This document shows positions 1 to 8,519 of a stretch of DNA of 64,000 nt, in pieces (the first letter of the stretch is position 1; every line of letters begins with the position of its first letter). The position numbers and the translations under genes were made by a program. The notes below the pieces were generated by a model, which saw nothing but the letters and a program-made list of their open reading frames with translations, had not been told where the DNA came from and ran no database searches. The stretch comes from CAZNPL01 sp964574815 (GTDB taxonomy: Bacteria > Planctomycetota > Phycisphaerae > UBA1845): NCBI GenBank assembly GCA_964574815.1, contig CAZNPL010000009.1, positions 93,071-157,070 of the forward strand, read 5' to 3'.

Positions 1-428
1 TCCTGCGGCTGCAGGAAACGAGCACGGGCGACGGCGCTGGCGACCAGGTCCTTGGCCTTGCCGGTCGCGCCATCCCAGTCTCCCGGGTGCACCCACGAGC
101 AATGCTCGCGAAGGTTGGCCATCTCCATCAGATACGGATTCAGGCCGGCCTCGCGAACGCACTGCCGGAACGTCGGCTCGTGCTGCCGCGGGGTGCAGGA
201 CGCGATCACCACCCGGTTGAGCCGGTGTTTGGCGATGGCGTCCTTGATCTCGTTCTGACCGGGGTCGGCGCAGGTGTACTTGTTACGCACCACGCATACC
301 ACGTCGGGCAGCGTTTCGGCGTACTCGGACACCGCGCCGCAATCCACGGCCCCGGCGATGTTCAATCCGCAATCGCAGACGAACACCCCCACGCGGATCT
401 CGCCATTGGTTGGTTTGAGAGAGACCAT
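1..428 (-). CDS. HdrA-like protein, N-terminal part (cut by window edge)
   Basis: Reading the minus strand from an ATG at 428 gives at least 142 residues with no stop before the window edge. The sequence begins with a VGVFVCDCGLNIAG block, then a stretch with SCTPRQHEPTF and NLREHCSWVH. The same domain occurs inside the long HdrA at 2232-5405 (VGVLVCHCGVNIAG ... ACTPRTHEPVF ... NIRDQCSWVH), so this is a second HdrA-family subunit, probably an FAD/4Fe-4S electron-transfer protein. It follows the hdrC-hdrB fusion after a 78-bp gap and is likely the last visible gene of the operon. The upstream AAAGG is a weak ribosome site. The FAD and ferredoxin modules, if present, lie outside the window, so its length and cofactors are unknown. 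Confidence 0.85.
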   Translation of the reverse strand, partial: MVSLKPTNGEIRVGVFVCDCGLNIAGAVDCGAVSEYAETLPDVVCVVRNKYTCADPGQNEIKDAIAKHRLNRVVIASCTPRQHEPTFRQCVREAGLNPYLMEMANLREHCSWVHPGDWDGATGKAKDLVASAVARARFLQPQ

Positions 429-464
429 TGAGGAACCTTTGCTTTCGACGACAGTTTCCAGTGC

Positions 465-492
465 TCAGTTTTCAGTTGTCAGTTATCAGTCT
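465..492. repeat. Four tandem 7-bp units (tcagttn)
   Basis: The gap between the hdrC-hdrB fusion and the next hdrA contains tcagttt, tcagttg, tcagtta and tcagtct back to back. The AT-rich composition differs from the GC-rich genes around it. Similar short CAGTT-type repeats are common in intergenic DNA of many bacteria. No function can be assigned. Confidence 0.6.
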
Positions 493-506
493 TCCGTTGT
501 CTGGGT

Positions 507-1679
507 CTACTTTTTGCTTTTCTGTTTGGGGGCGGGCTTATCGAGTTCGCCGGCAATCAGCTCGGCCACGTCCCGCATCTCGATTTCGATTTCCCCTCCC
601 AGATTCGGGTCCTTCATCGCACAGCGAAAATGGACCTGACATTTGGGACAGGCCGTCACAAGAATCTCAGCGCCCGTGCCCCGCGCCTCACGCAAACGAT
701 CGACCTGGATCTTCTTGGCATACCGGTCGCAGTTGGACCACGTCCCGCCGGCACAACAAAGCGCCCCCGCCCGCGAGCGTCGCATCTCTACCAGATCGAC
801 GTGCGGCAACGCCGACAGCAAATCCCGCGGCGCGTCGTAGACACCCAAATGCCGCCCCATGCGGCAGGGGTCCTGGTACGTCACCTTCCTCTTCGAATCA
901 TCATTCTTTTTGAAGCTCAACTCCCCCTTTTGCTCCGCCAGGAATTCCGTCAGGTGCATGATCCGTTTCGGTTTACCCGCGATGAACGGAGCGTAGTCGA
1001 TCTTCCATGTCCTCAGGCACTCGGCACACGAAGTCACGAGCGTGTCCGCCCCGCTGTCGGCCACCAGCTTGACGTTGTGCCGGGCGAGCAGCTCGAAGTT
1101 TTTGCGATCGCCGTTCCACAACAGGTCGTGCCCGCAGCAGCGTTCCTCGGGCGACACGACCGGCGTGAAACCAACCTGGTTCAGCAGCCGCACCGCCGCC
1201 CGCGTTCCCTCCAGCGTGTGCACAGCAAACTCGTTGAAGAACGCGTCGTAATACATCGTGCAGCCGGCCCAGTAGAAAACCTCTCCGGTTTTCGGATCGG
1301 TCTTCATATCGTCGGTGAGCCACTCGAGGCGATTTTGCTGCGTGGTGCCCTTGGCCATCATCCGCATCATGGCCTGCAGCGCCCCGCCGTGCGGGCATTC
1401 CGGCTGTGCGGTTTCCTTATAGGAAAACTCCCGGAGCCGTCCGACGAGCTCGGTGTACTCAACGTTGGCCGGGCATCGCTGGTCGCACTGGCGGCACGTC
1501 AGGCAGCTGGCCAGCGAGCCATTCAGGTCATTCGCCTGGCCGAGATTCGTCGCGAGCACGTGTCGCCGGGGACTGTAGTGAGCGCCCACCCGTGCGAGCG
1601 GGCAGGTGGCCGTGCACTTGCCGCAGTCGTAGCAGGCCCAGGCCCGCGTCTTCTTGGCTGTTTCCTTCAGTTCCACCAT
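507..1679 (-). CDS. Fused HdrC-HdrB (HdrD-like) iron-sulfur subunit
   Basis: 390 residues from an ATG at 1679 preceded by GAGGAG. The N-terminal third carries two 4Fe-4S ferredoxin motifs (CYDCGKCTATCP near residue 16 and CLTCRQCDQRCP near residue 57), the HdrC module. The rest has two cysteine-rich CCG domains: CCGHDLL with SCAEC, then DPCRMG, LCCAGG and ACPKC, the HdrB module. In heterodisulfide reductases the CCG domains hold the non-cubane clusters that reduce the disulfide. In bacteria lacking CoM/CoB the substrate is unknown. The gene follows mvhD by 22 bp, so it probably takes electrons from the HdrA-MvhD pair. The end is lysine-rich. The family is clear; the physiological acceptor is not. 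Confidence 0.9.
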   Translation of the reverse strand: MVELKETAKKTRAWACYDCGKCTATCPLARVGAHYSPRRHVLATNLGQANDLNGSLASCLTCRQCDQRCPANVEYTELVGRLREFSYKETAQPECPHGGALQAMMRMMAKGTTQQNRLEWLTDDMKTDPKTGEVFYWAGCTMYYDAFFNEFAVHTLEGTRAAVRLLNQVGFTPVVSPEERCCGHDLLWNGDRKNFELLARHNVKLVADSGADTLVTSCAECLRTWKIDYAPFIAGKPKRIMHLTEFLAEQKGELSFKKNDDSKRKVTYQDPCRMGRHLGVYDAPRDLLSALPHVDLVEMRRSRAGALCCAGGTWSNCDRYAKKIQVDRLREARGTGAEILVTACPKCQVHFRCAMKDPNLGGEIEIEMRDVAELIAGELDKPAPKQKSKK

Positions 1680-1701
1680 CGACGTCCGCTCCTCGTGTAC
1701 G

Positions 1702-2235
1702 TTACACTGGGGCTGCGACCGCACGCTCCATCTCCTCCGGGACGACATTCGACGGCTGCCGGCCCGTCGCGAACGGGCTGGGCCCCAACGCTCGAACCTG
1801 ATCGGTGAACTCGTTGATGACCTCGGCGAAACGCACCCCTTCGGCTGCGCTGATCCACTCCAGGCGAATCCGCCCGTCCTCGATCCCCAGCAGCTTTACC
1901 ATGTTCTTGGTCTTATCGAACTGCTCGACGGCCCGCTCGTTGCCGTTGACGTAATGGCAGTCTCCGAAGTGACAGCCCGACACCAGAACCCCGTCGGCGC
2001 CCTTCTCCAATGCCCGTAATACGAAGCCCGGCTGAATCCGCCCGGAACACATCACTCGGATGATCCGGAAATGCGGTTGATGCTGAATGCGCGACACGCC
2101 CGCCGTATCAGCTCCGGCGTAAGAGCACCAATTGCACGCAAACACCACGATGTTCGGATCCCAGTTCTTGGGCGCCTTTTGCTTCTTGGGCGACTTGGCC
2201 TTCTTGGCGGTTTTCTTCTTTGCCGCCGGACTCAT
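1702..2235 (-). CDS. mvhD: MvhD/FlpD-like [2Fe-2S] electron-transfer subunit
   Basis: 177 residues. The ATG at 2235 overlaps the TGA of hdrA by 4 bp (ATGA), which fixes the start and implies translational coupling. Cysteines CNWC (34 and 37), MCSGR and GCHFGDC match the MvhD family, the small [2Fe-2S] protein that links an electron donor to HdrA. In methanogens the donor is the MvhAG hydrogenase. No hydrogenase genes are present here, while kor genes lie directly upstream. The first 23 residues are an unusual lysine/alanine-rich tail, and the C-terminus extends about 40 residues past the conserved core. Confident as a family assignment. Confidence 0.92.
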   Translation of the reverse strand: MSPAAKKKTAKKAKSPKKQKAPKNWDPNIVVFACNWCSYAGADTAGVSRIQHQPHFRIIRVMCSGRIQPGFVLRALEKGADGVLVSGCHFGDCHYVNGNERAVEQFDKTKNMVKLLGIEDGRIRLEWISAAEGVRFAEVINEFTDQVRALGPSPFATGRQPSNVVPEEMERAVAAPV

Positions 2236-5200
2236 GCCGTCACCTCCTCTTCGAAGAAGGCATCGATCATGGCGTGCACCTGCTGATCGCTGAAGTGCCG
2301 GCAGTGGATCGCGCCCGACGGACACCACGATGCGCACGTACCGCAACCCTTGCACAGCGACGCGTTGATTTTGGCTACATAGTCCCCGTCGGGCGTCTCG
2401 ACCATCGCGGGCGCATGGAACGGGCAGATGTCGACGCACGTGCCGCAGGCTCGGCATTTTTCTTTGATCGTCACGGCCACCACCGGATCGAGCTTCACCT
2501 TGTCGTAAGCCAATAGGACCGACGCCTTCGCCGCAGCCGCCGACGCCTGCGCCACGGTATCCACGATGTCCTTCGGCCCCTGGACCGTGCCCGCCACGAA
2601 CACGCCTTCCATCGCGGTTTCCACGGGAGCCAGCTCCGGGTGACGCTCCAGGAAGAAGCCGTCCAGCCCCAGGCTTGCTTTCAGCATCTCGTGGAACTGA
2701 TCCGTCTCACGCTTTCGCGGCCTCATGCCGACACTCAGAATCACCAGGTCCGTCGGCACTTCGAGCGTCCGGCCGAGCAACTCGTCAAAGCAGCGAACCG
2801 CCGTCGCACGATTGTCGCCGCGCACCTCGACTTTCTGACCGGGTGGTATTCGGACAAAGAGCACGCCCATTCCACGGGCCTCGCGATACATCTCCTCGGC
2901 ACCAAATGAGATCGTCCGAATGTCGCGATAAAAGATCGTCGTATCAATGCCCTGCTTGCAGAGCTGAATCGCCTGCTTGATGGCCGTGGGGCAACAGTAG
3001 CGCGAACAACCCGTGAATCCCTTGGGATCACGCGACCCAACGCACAGGATGAATGACGCGCTCTTGGGTTGGTGCCCGTTGGCCGACGGAAGTTTCTCAG
3101 CATCAAAGAACGCCTGCTCCAACTCCTCGCTGGTGATCACGTTCTTCCATTTGCCGTAGCCGTGTTCCGCTCCGGGTTCGTAGAGGTCGGCCCCGAACGC
3201 GAGAATAATCGCCCCCACGTCGAAGCTCTCTTCGCGGGGCTTCGATAACGAATCCGCTTGCTTTCCTTTCGACCCGTCACCTCCACCGGCCACTTCAACA
3301 GGCTGCGTGGCGACGCGCACGGTCGCATTGAAGTTGCCGACGAAACCGGTGATATCGCTCACTTCGGTGTTTAGCAGGATGCGGGCTTCCGTCTCCTTCA
3401 GGCGGGCGATCTTTTCGTTCAGTACCTCCTGCGCCGGCCGCATGTTCGGGTAAAGGTACTTCAGGTTGGGCTCGGCCAGCCGCCCGCCCAACCGGTGGCT
3501 CTTTTCGACCAGAGTCACAGGGAAGCCCTGCTCCGCGAGATCGGTCGCCGCCTGGATCCCCGCAATCCCTCCGCCGATCACCAGCGCCGACCGGCTCATC
3601 GGAACCTCGCCCTCCTGCAGAGGGCGCAGATGACGAGCCTTGGCGACACCCATGCGAATGAGCGTCTTGGCCTTCTCCTGAGCCTTCTCCCGGTGCCCGA
3701 CGTGCACCCACGAGCACTGATCCCGGATGTTGACCATCTCCAGCAGATACGGATTGAAGCCGATTCGCCCGCACGTCTCACGAAAAACCGGCTCGTGCGT
3801 GCGCGGCGTGCAGGCCGCTACCACCAGACGGTTCAGCTTGTGCTCCCGAACCAGTTCGACGAGTTGATCCTGACCGGCCGACGAACACGCAAACAAATCG
3901 GTCTTCGCCACAACGACGTCGGGGATCTTCTCCGCGAACGCCGCCAGCGCATCCACGTCGAGCAGCCCTGCGATGTTCACGCCGCAGTGACACACCAGCA
4001 CACCGACCCGCGGCGGACCCGACAGGTCCATCGGCTCGATCGGCTTCTTCTTCTCGTCCACGCGGAAACCGGTGAGGAATCGCTGGGCACGAGCCGCCGC
4101 CGCCGAAGCCTGAGCCACGCAATCCGGGATGACCTGCGGCCCGACCGCACTGCCGGCGAGGTAGATCCCATCGCGGCTGCTCTCCACGGCCGACACGGCC
4201 GGGTCCTTGCGCGCGAAGAATCCGTATCGATCCGTCTCGACGCCGAGCTGTTCAGCAAGTTGCAGCGCACCATCGTTCGGCGCCGCCGCGACCGAAAGCA
4301 CGACCATATCGGCCTGGATGCGACGCTGCTCATGCCCGATCGTGTCCTCGACGAACACCTCCAGTGAATCGTCCTCGGGCACATGCTCGATCTTGGAGGG
4401 GCGCCCCCGCACGTAATTGGCGCTCTTTTCATCGCGCGAGCGCTGCACGAAATCGTCGAAGCCCTTGCCGAACGCGCGAAGGTCCGTGTAGAGGATCGTG
4501 ATATCCTCGACCTCCGGATCGTGCTGGCGGATCAGCATCGAGTCCTTCACCGCGTTCATACAGCAGAACCGGCTGCAATAAGGCCGGCCCCCCTCACCCC
4601 GTGCCCCGACGCACTGGACGAAGACGATGCGCTTCGGCGTCTTCCGGTCCGAAGGTCGGACGACGTGGCCCTGAGTCACACCCGACGCATTGAGCAGCCG
4701 CTCCAGTTCCAGGCTGGTGACCACGTTCACCAGCCGTCCGTAGCCGTAATTGCCCAGCGCCCTGGCGTCGAACTCCTGGAAGCCCACCGACACCAGGATC
4801 GCCCCGGCCTCGACGTCGAACTCCTCCGCCTGCATGTCGAAGTCGATGGCGTCAACGTCGCAGGCACGCATGCAATGATCGCAAACCAGAATCCGGTCGT
4901 TCAGGCACGCGTCGCGATCGATGACGTAAGTCGACGGAACCGACTGAGGGAATGGACGATAAATCGCCTTGCGAGCCTTGAGCCCGACGTCGAACTCGTT
5001 GCCCCCCACCTGCGGGCACGAATCAACGCACAGCCCGCACGCGACACACCGATCTTCACGAACGTAGCGCGGGTTCTTGCGAATCCGAACACGGAAATCA
5101 CCCGGGTCGCCCTCGCAACCGATCACCTCAGCATTGGTGATCACATCGATCAGGGGATGCCGACCGGCATCCATGGCCTTCGGCCCGAGGATTCATATAG

Positions 5201-5405
5201 AGCAATCCATGGTAGGGAAGGTCTTGTCGAGTTGGGCCATCCTCCCGCCCAGCGTCGGCGACTTCTCCACCAGGGTCACTCGAACCCGGGCATCGGCCAG
5301 GTCGAGCGCCGCCTGAATCCCGGCGATGCCGCCCCCGATGACCACGGCTCGTTTTTCCGTGACCGGCTCGAGCGCTTCTTCAAGCTGTTCGGTCTCAGCG
5401 CTCAC
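2232..5405 (-). CDS. hdrA: Double-module HdrA with in-frame TGA read as selenocysteine
   Basis: Two open stretches in one frame are split by a single TGA at 5195-5193. With readthrough the protein has 1057 residues, starting at a GTG (5405) after AAGGTGG. Residues 20-60 are an FAD/NAD fold (GGGIAG). The motif CSI-U-ILGPK puts the TGA at residue 71, where HdrA proteins have the second Cys of CxxC. Then come ferredoxin cysteines (CVACGLC near 120), a middle HdrA domain (CHCG near 465), a second FAD module (GGGIAG near 602) lacking the CxxC motif, and two C-terminal 4Fe-4S motifs (CRACGTC, CKGCGTC, about 982-1035). HdrA is the flavin subunit of heterodisulfide reductases and carries out electron bifurcation in methanogens. 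HdrA is also a known selenoprotein family. A nonsense mutation or sequencing error is the alternative, but the position of the TGA argues against it. Confidence 0.85.
5154..5195 (-). promoter_or_regulatory. Candidate bacterial SECIS hairpin after the hdrA UGA
   Basis: Reading the mRNA, the UGA at 5195-5193 is followed after six bases by GGG-CCG-AA-GGC, a seven-base loop CAUGGAU, then GCC-GGU-CGG-CAU-CCC. GGC pairs with GCC, CCG with CGG and GGG with CCC, with small internal loops. The apical loop holds two Gs and begins about 18 bases after the UGA, inside the window usual for bacterial SECIS elements. The fold was drawn by hand; no energy was computed. Confidence 0.5.
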
Positions 5406-5457
5406 GCACTTCCACCTTTCCCGGCACGTGGCCGGTGTCTTGACGGACTTCGACTGA

Positions 5458-6042
5458 TCAAGATGTCACGGCCTCCGAAGCCGCCGCCGACACTTTGCCT
5501 TCGCCGTACTCCTGCTGGAAATAATCCCATCCGGCGTCGAACGCTTTGAGGTTCAACTCTTCAGTTCCCGGCGGCACGGACGCCTTGACCGCCTCGCGCA
5601 TCTCTTCCTGGGTTGCAACCCCCGTCACGGCCGTTGCAAAGCCGAGCATGACAATGTTCTGAACAATGGATCGCCCCAGCGACTCCGCGATGCGCGTCGA
5701 CGGAACGCCGAACGCCCGCTGCCCTTCCTTGAACGTCGGACGCACCAGGTTGCTCTCGTAAACCAGCGTCCCCGCGTCCTTCAGCTCATCGGCGTATTTC
5801 TCGTAGCCCTCGCCCGACATCACGATGAAGATGTCCGGGCGGCCGATGTACGGATAGAGTACTTCGTCATCCGACAACGTCAGCGTCGCGCTGCAGGCCG
5901 AGCCGCGCGCCTCCGGGCCAAAGCTCTGGATCATGGTGGCATGCCGGCCCGCATTGATGGCACACGCCCTACCGATGATGTAACCCGACAAAACGACGCC
6001 CTGTCCCCCGAATCCCGTGATGCGGATCTCAGTCCTACTCAT
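5458..6042 (-). CDS. korC: 2-oxoacid:ferredoxin oxidoreductase, gamma subunit
   Basis: 194 residues from an ATG at 6042, overlapping the end of korB by 8 bp. It opens with GFGGQGVVLSGYIIG, the glycine-rich signature of the gamma domain of 2-oxoacid:acceptor oxidoreductases, and continues with QSFGPEARGSACSATL, also typical. Together with korA, korB and korD it forms the enzyme that decarboxylates a 2-oxoacid with CoA to the acyl-CoA and passes electrons to ferredoxin. It lies 52 bp ahead of hdrA on the same strand. The substrate (2-oxoglutarate or a branched 2-oxoacid) cannot be fixed from the sequence. The overlap with korB indicates coupled translation. Confidence 0.92.
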   Translation of the reverse strand: MSRTEIRITGFGGQGVVLSGYIIGRACAINAGRHATMIQSFGPEARGSACSATLTLSDDEVLYPYIGRPDIFIVMSGEGYEKYADELKDAGTLVYESNLVRPTFKEGQRAFGVPSTRIAESLGRSIVQNIVMLGFATAVTGVATQEEMREAVKASVPPGTEELNLKAFDAGWDYFQQEYGEGKVSAAASEAVTS

Positions 6043-6943
6043 GGATCATCCCTCCCTCCGGCGGCATCGGCACGAACTTGTCGCCCAGTATGCGCCGATA
6101 GTGGTCGTGCATCATCTCAAGGAACGTGGGCTTCTCCTCGTCCACGAACTTACCGCAGACGATCTTACCCTGGAAGTCGATGTCCACGTCCCGGGTGTCC
6201 GCCCCGTTACGAATCTCCGCGTTGTCGTGGTAGAACTGCATGAGGTGGAAACCCGTCCCCAGCTTGTTCAGCCGCGCGTACAACGTGGAGCACGGAGCGA
6301 TGATCTCGATGAACCGGAATCCCTTCCGCTGGATGCCCTCCTTGAACGCCTTCGTCATCCGGCGGATGTGCAGACTGGTCCAGCGAGCGACATACGTCGC
6401 GCCGCAGGTCGCCGCCAGGTGCGGTAGATTGAACGGCCGCTCAAAATTCCCGTAAGGCATGGTTGACGACTTGGCCGTCAGGGGTGTCGTCGGTGCATTC
6501 TGCCCCCCTGTCATCCCGTAAATGAAGTTGTTCACCAGGATGACCAGCAGGTCGCTGTTCCGGCGCGCGGCGTGAATCAAATGGTTGCCGCCGATCCCCG
6601 CCAGATCGCCGTCGCCCGAGAACACGGTCACAAGTAACTCAGGCCGTCCCAGCTTCAGTCCGGTGGCGAACGGGATGGCACGGCCGTGCGTGGTGTGAAA
6701 CGCGTCCAGCTTCATGTAGCCCGCCACGCGCCCAGTGCAGCCGATCCCCGACACGATGCTGACCTTGTCCAGATCCGCGTTGGTCTCTTCCAGCGCGGTG
6801 GCGAAGCATTTCACCGCCGTTCCGATCCCGCACGTCGGACACCAGATGTGCGGCATCCGATCCATCCGCACGAACGGCGCGATGGGGTGTGACTCAGCCG
6901 AGACTGCCGGCCCCGAGATTTCTTTTTCCGCAACAGTGCTCAT
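6035..6943 (-). CDS. korB: 2-oxoacid:ferredoxin oxidoreductase, beta (TPP) subunit
   Basis: 302 residues. The ATG at 6943 overlaps the korA stop in an ATGA, so this start is preferred over an upstream one. CPTCGIGTA near residue 37, the thiamine-diphosphate motif GDGDLAGIGGNHLIHAARRN, and NNFIYGMTGGQ followed by a PTTPLTAKSS segment are typical of KorB. The subunit binds thiamine diphosphate and catalyses decarboxylation of the 2-oxoacid. The Cys pair near the start usually contributes to a 4Fe-4S cluster in this family. It sits between korA and korC with overlaps on both sides, so the three are surely co-translated. Confidence 0.94.
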   Translation of the reverse strand: MSTVAEKEISGPAVSAESHPIAPFVRMDRMPHIWCPTCGIGTAVKCFATALEETNADLDKVSIVSGIGCTGRVAGYMKLDAFHTTHGRAIPFATGLKLGRPELLVTVFSGDGDLAGIGGNHLIHAARRNSDLLVILVNNFIYGMTGGQNAPTTPLTAKSSTMPYGNFERPFNLPHLAATCGATYVARWTSLHIRRMTKAFKEGIQRKGFRFIEIIAPCSTLYARLNKLGTGFHLMQFYHDNAEIRNGADTRDVDIDFQGKIVCGKFVDEEKPTFLEMMHDHYRRILGDKFVPMPPEGGMIHE

Positions 6944-8097
6944 TTCGCAGCCCCCACGATCGCATCGCAAATGTCCTGCGGATTGTGAACGCCCCCGCCG
7001 CCGTGCGGGACGCATACCGCAGCCGACTTGCCGGCGGCGCAACGCTCAACTTCCAGAACGATCTGACCGTAGTTGATCTCCGGCACGACAAACGCCTTGA
7101 CCTTGCCAGACAACTCGCGGATCCGTTTCTCCGGAAACGGCCAGACTACAACCAGCCTCATGACGCCGACCTTCACGCCTTTTTTCCTTGCCAGATCGAT
7201 CCCCGCCCGGGCGACCCGGGCGGTGATGCCGTATGTCACCACCACCACGTCGGCCCCGTCGATCTGCTCCTCCTCGAAGCGGACGATTTTGTCAGCGTTG
7301 TTCTTGATCTTCTCCACCAGGCGGCTCACGCACTTCTGCTGGCACTCGGCACTCATCACCGGATAGCCGCGCTCGTCGTGCGTCAGGCCCGTGGTGTGGA
7401 ACCGATACCCGTCCCCGGCCCGGGCAAACTCCGGAACAAGATTGCCGTTGGTGCCATAGGGCTTGAACTCGGCGACCGTCTGCCCGGTGAGCTTCCGCGG
7501 AACAATGTCGATCGCCTCCGGGTCCGGAATAATCACCTTCTCCGTCATGTGCCCGACGCATTCGTCCATCATGAACATCACCGGCACGCGGTAGAGCTCC
7601 GAGAGGTTGAAGGCGTCAATGCAAAGGTCAAAGGCCTCCTGCGGAGACTGCGGCGACAAGGCGATCAGCTCGTAATCGCCGTGCGAGCCCCAACGGGCCT
7701 GCATCATGTCCGCCTGGCCCACCATGGTCGGCAGCCCGGTCGAGGGGCCGCCGCGCTGCACGTTCACCACCACGCAGGGCGTCTCCATCATCGCCGCCAG
7801 CCCGATGTTCTCCATCATCAGACTGAAGCCAGGACCGCTCGTAACCGTCATCGCCTTGGTGCCGGTCCAGGAAGCCCCCACCACCGCGGCCATGCTGGCC
7901 ATCTCGTCCTCCATCTGAATGAAAGTGCCGCCCATCGTCGGGAACCGGCGCGCTATCCGCTCGACCACCTCGGTGGACGGTGTGATGGGATAGCCGCCGA
8001 CGAATCGGCAGCCGGCCGCCATCGCACCCTCCCCGCAGGCGAAGTCGCCGTCGAGATAGTGGGCACCCGTCAGAACGCCCCTGGGATCTGTTTTCAA
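6940..8097 (-). CDS. korA: 2-oxoacid:ferredoxin oxidoreductase, alpha subunit
   Basis: 385 residues. The chosen start is a TTG at 8097, eight bases after AAAGGAG. No ATG is suitably placed, and family members begin about here (KTDPRGVLTGAHYLDGD). The motif GGYPITPSTEVVE, MEDEMASMAAVVGASWTG and TSGPGFSLMMENIGLA mark the pyrimidine-binding half of the enzyme. PTxGLPTMVGQADMMQARWGSHGDY and the C-terminal transketolase-like domain follow. The family includes 2-oxoglutarate, 2-oxoisovalerate and related enzymes. The gene order D-A-B-C and fusion to an hdr-mvhD set suggest that electrons from 2-oxoacid oxidation are fed to, or taken from, the Hdr complex. That link is inference. Confidence 0.93.
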   Translation of the reverse strand: MKTDPRGVLTGAHYLDGDFACGEGAMAAGCRFVGGYPITPSTEVVERIARRFPTMGGTFIQMEDEMASMAAVVGASWTGTKAMTVTSGPGFSLMMENIGLAAMMETPCVVVNVQRGGPSTGLPTMVGQADMMQARWGSHGDYELIALSPQSPQEAFDLCIDAFNLSELYRVPVMFMMDECVGHMTEKVIIPDPEAIDIVPRKLTGQTVAEFKPYGTNGNLVPEFARAGDGYRFHTTGLTHDERGYPVMSAECQQKCVSRLVEKIKNNADKIVRFEEEQIDGADVVVVTYGITARVARAGIDLARKKGVKVGVMRLVVVWPFPEKRIRELSGKVKAFVVPEINYGQIVLEVERCAAGKSAAVCVPHGGGGVHNPQDICDAIVGAAK

Positions 8098-8149
8098 CGG
8101 TCCATCTCCTTTACTGCGCTTTCCACATCCTCGGATCGCCGCCTCCCGG

Positions 8150-8425
8150 CTACCGCACCGCCACGGCCTCAGGGCTCTCAACACTGAAGATCGCAAAGTC
8201 CGGGCAGATCATCTCGCACAACCTGCAGTTGACGCACTCACCCGACTTCACCGCCTTGGGCGGATGGTAACCTTTGCGATTGAACTCCTCGGACATGACC
8301 AGCACGTCCTTGGGGCAATACTCCACACAGAAACCGCACCCCTTGCAGCGGTCGGCGATGATGCGCACCTCCCCGTGAGGAATCTTGATCTCGTCCGAGT
8401 CCAGAGGTTTTCGCCAGTACTTCAT
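8150..8425 (-). CDS. korD: 2-oxoacid:ferredoxin oxidoreductase, delta (ferredoxin) subunit
   Basis: 91 residues from an ATG at 8425, preceded by GGGAG. Two 4Fe-4S motifs, CKGCGFCVEYCP (residue 27 on) and CVNCRLCEMICP, make this the bacterial-type ferredoxin subunit of a four-subunit 2-oxoacid oxidoreductase. It carries electrons from the thiamine site to external ferredoxin or, here perhaps, to the Hdr proteins. It is first in the kor-hdr run and starts 94 bp after the marR stop on the same strand, so it may be transcribed from its own promoter or by readthrough from marR. korA follows after 52 bp. Confidence 0.93.
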   Translation of the reverse strand: MKYWRKPLDSDEIKIPHGEVRIIADRCKGCGFCVEYCPKDVLVMSEEFNRKGYHPPKAVKSGECVNCRLCEMICPDFAIFSVESPEAVAVR

Positions 8426-8492
8426 TCGAGTGTCTCCCGAACGCCGTCCAACCAGCGTCCGCCATCCAAAGCCGTTCCGCTTGCGTCGGCAG

Positions 8493-8514
8493 CCGGCCGG
8501 CAACGCCCGGCCGG
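8493..8514. repeat. Inverted repeat between marR and korD
   Basis: Two 8-bp copies of ccggccgg separated by caacgc, just after the marR stop codon. They can form a strong hairpin with a six-base loop. No T-run follows in either direction, so it is not a standard intrinsic terminator. It might slow readthrough from marR into kor, or stabilise an mRNA end. Confidence 0.4.
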
Positions 8515-8519
8515 GACAG

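Noticed and set aside
5193..5405. Short HdrA N-terminal protein of 70 residues as a separate gene
   Set aside because: It ends inside a conserved motif, the next part is in the same frame, and no start with a ribosome site lies at 5174.
2232..5405. General TGA recoding (genetic code change)
   Set aside because: Many genes here end in TGA (for example the ATGA overlaps at korA/korB, hdrA/mvhD and fxsA/DUF423), so TGA is a normal stop.
8493..8514. Intrinsic terminator after marR
   Set aside because: The hairpin has no T-run in either direction, so it is listed only as an inverted repeat.
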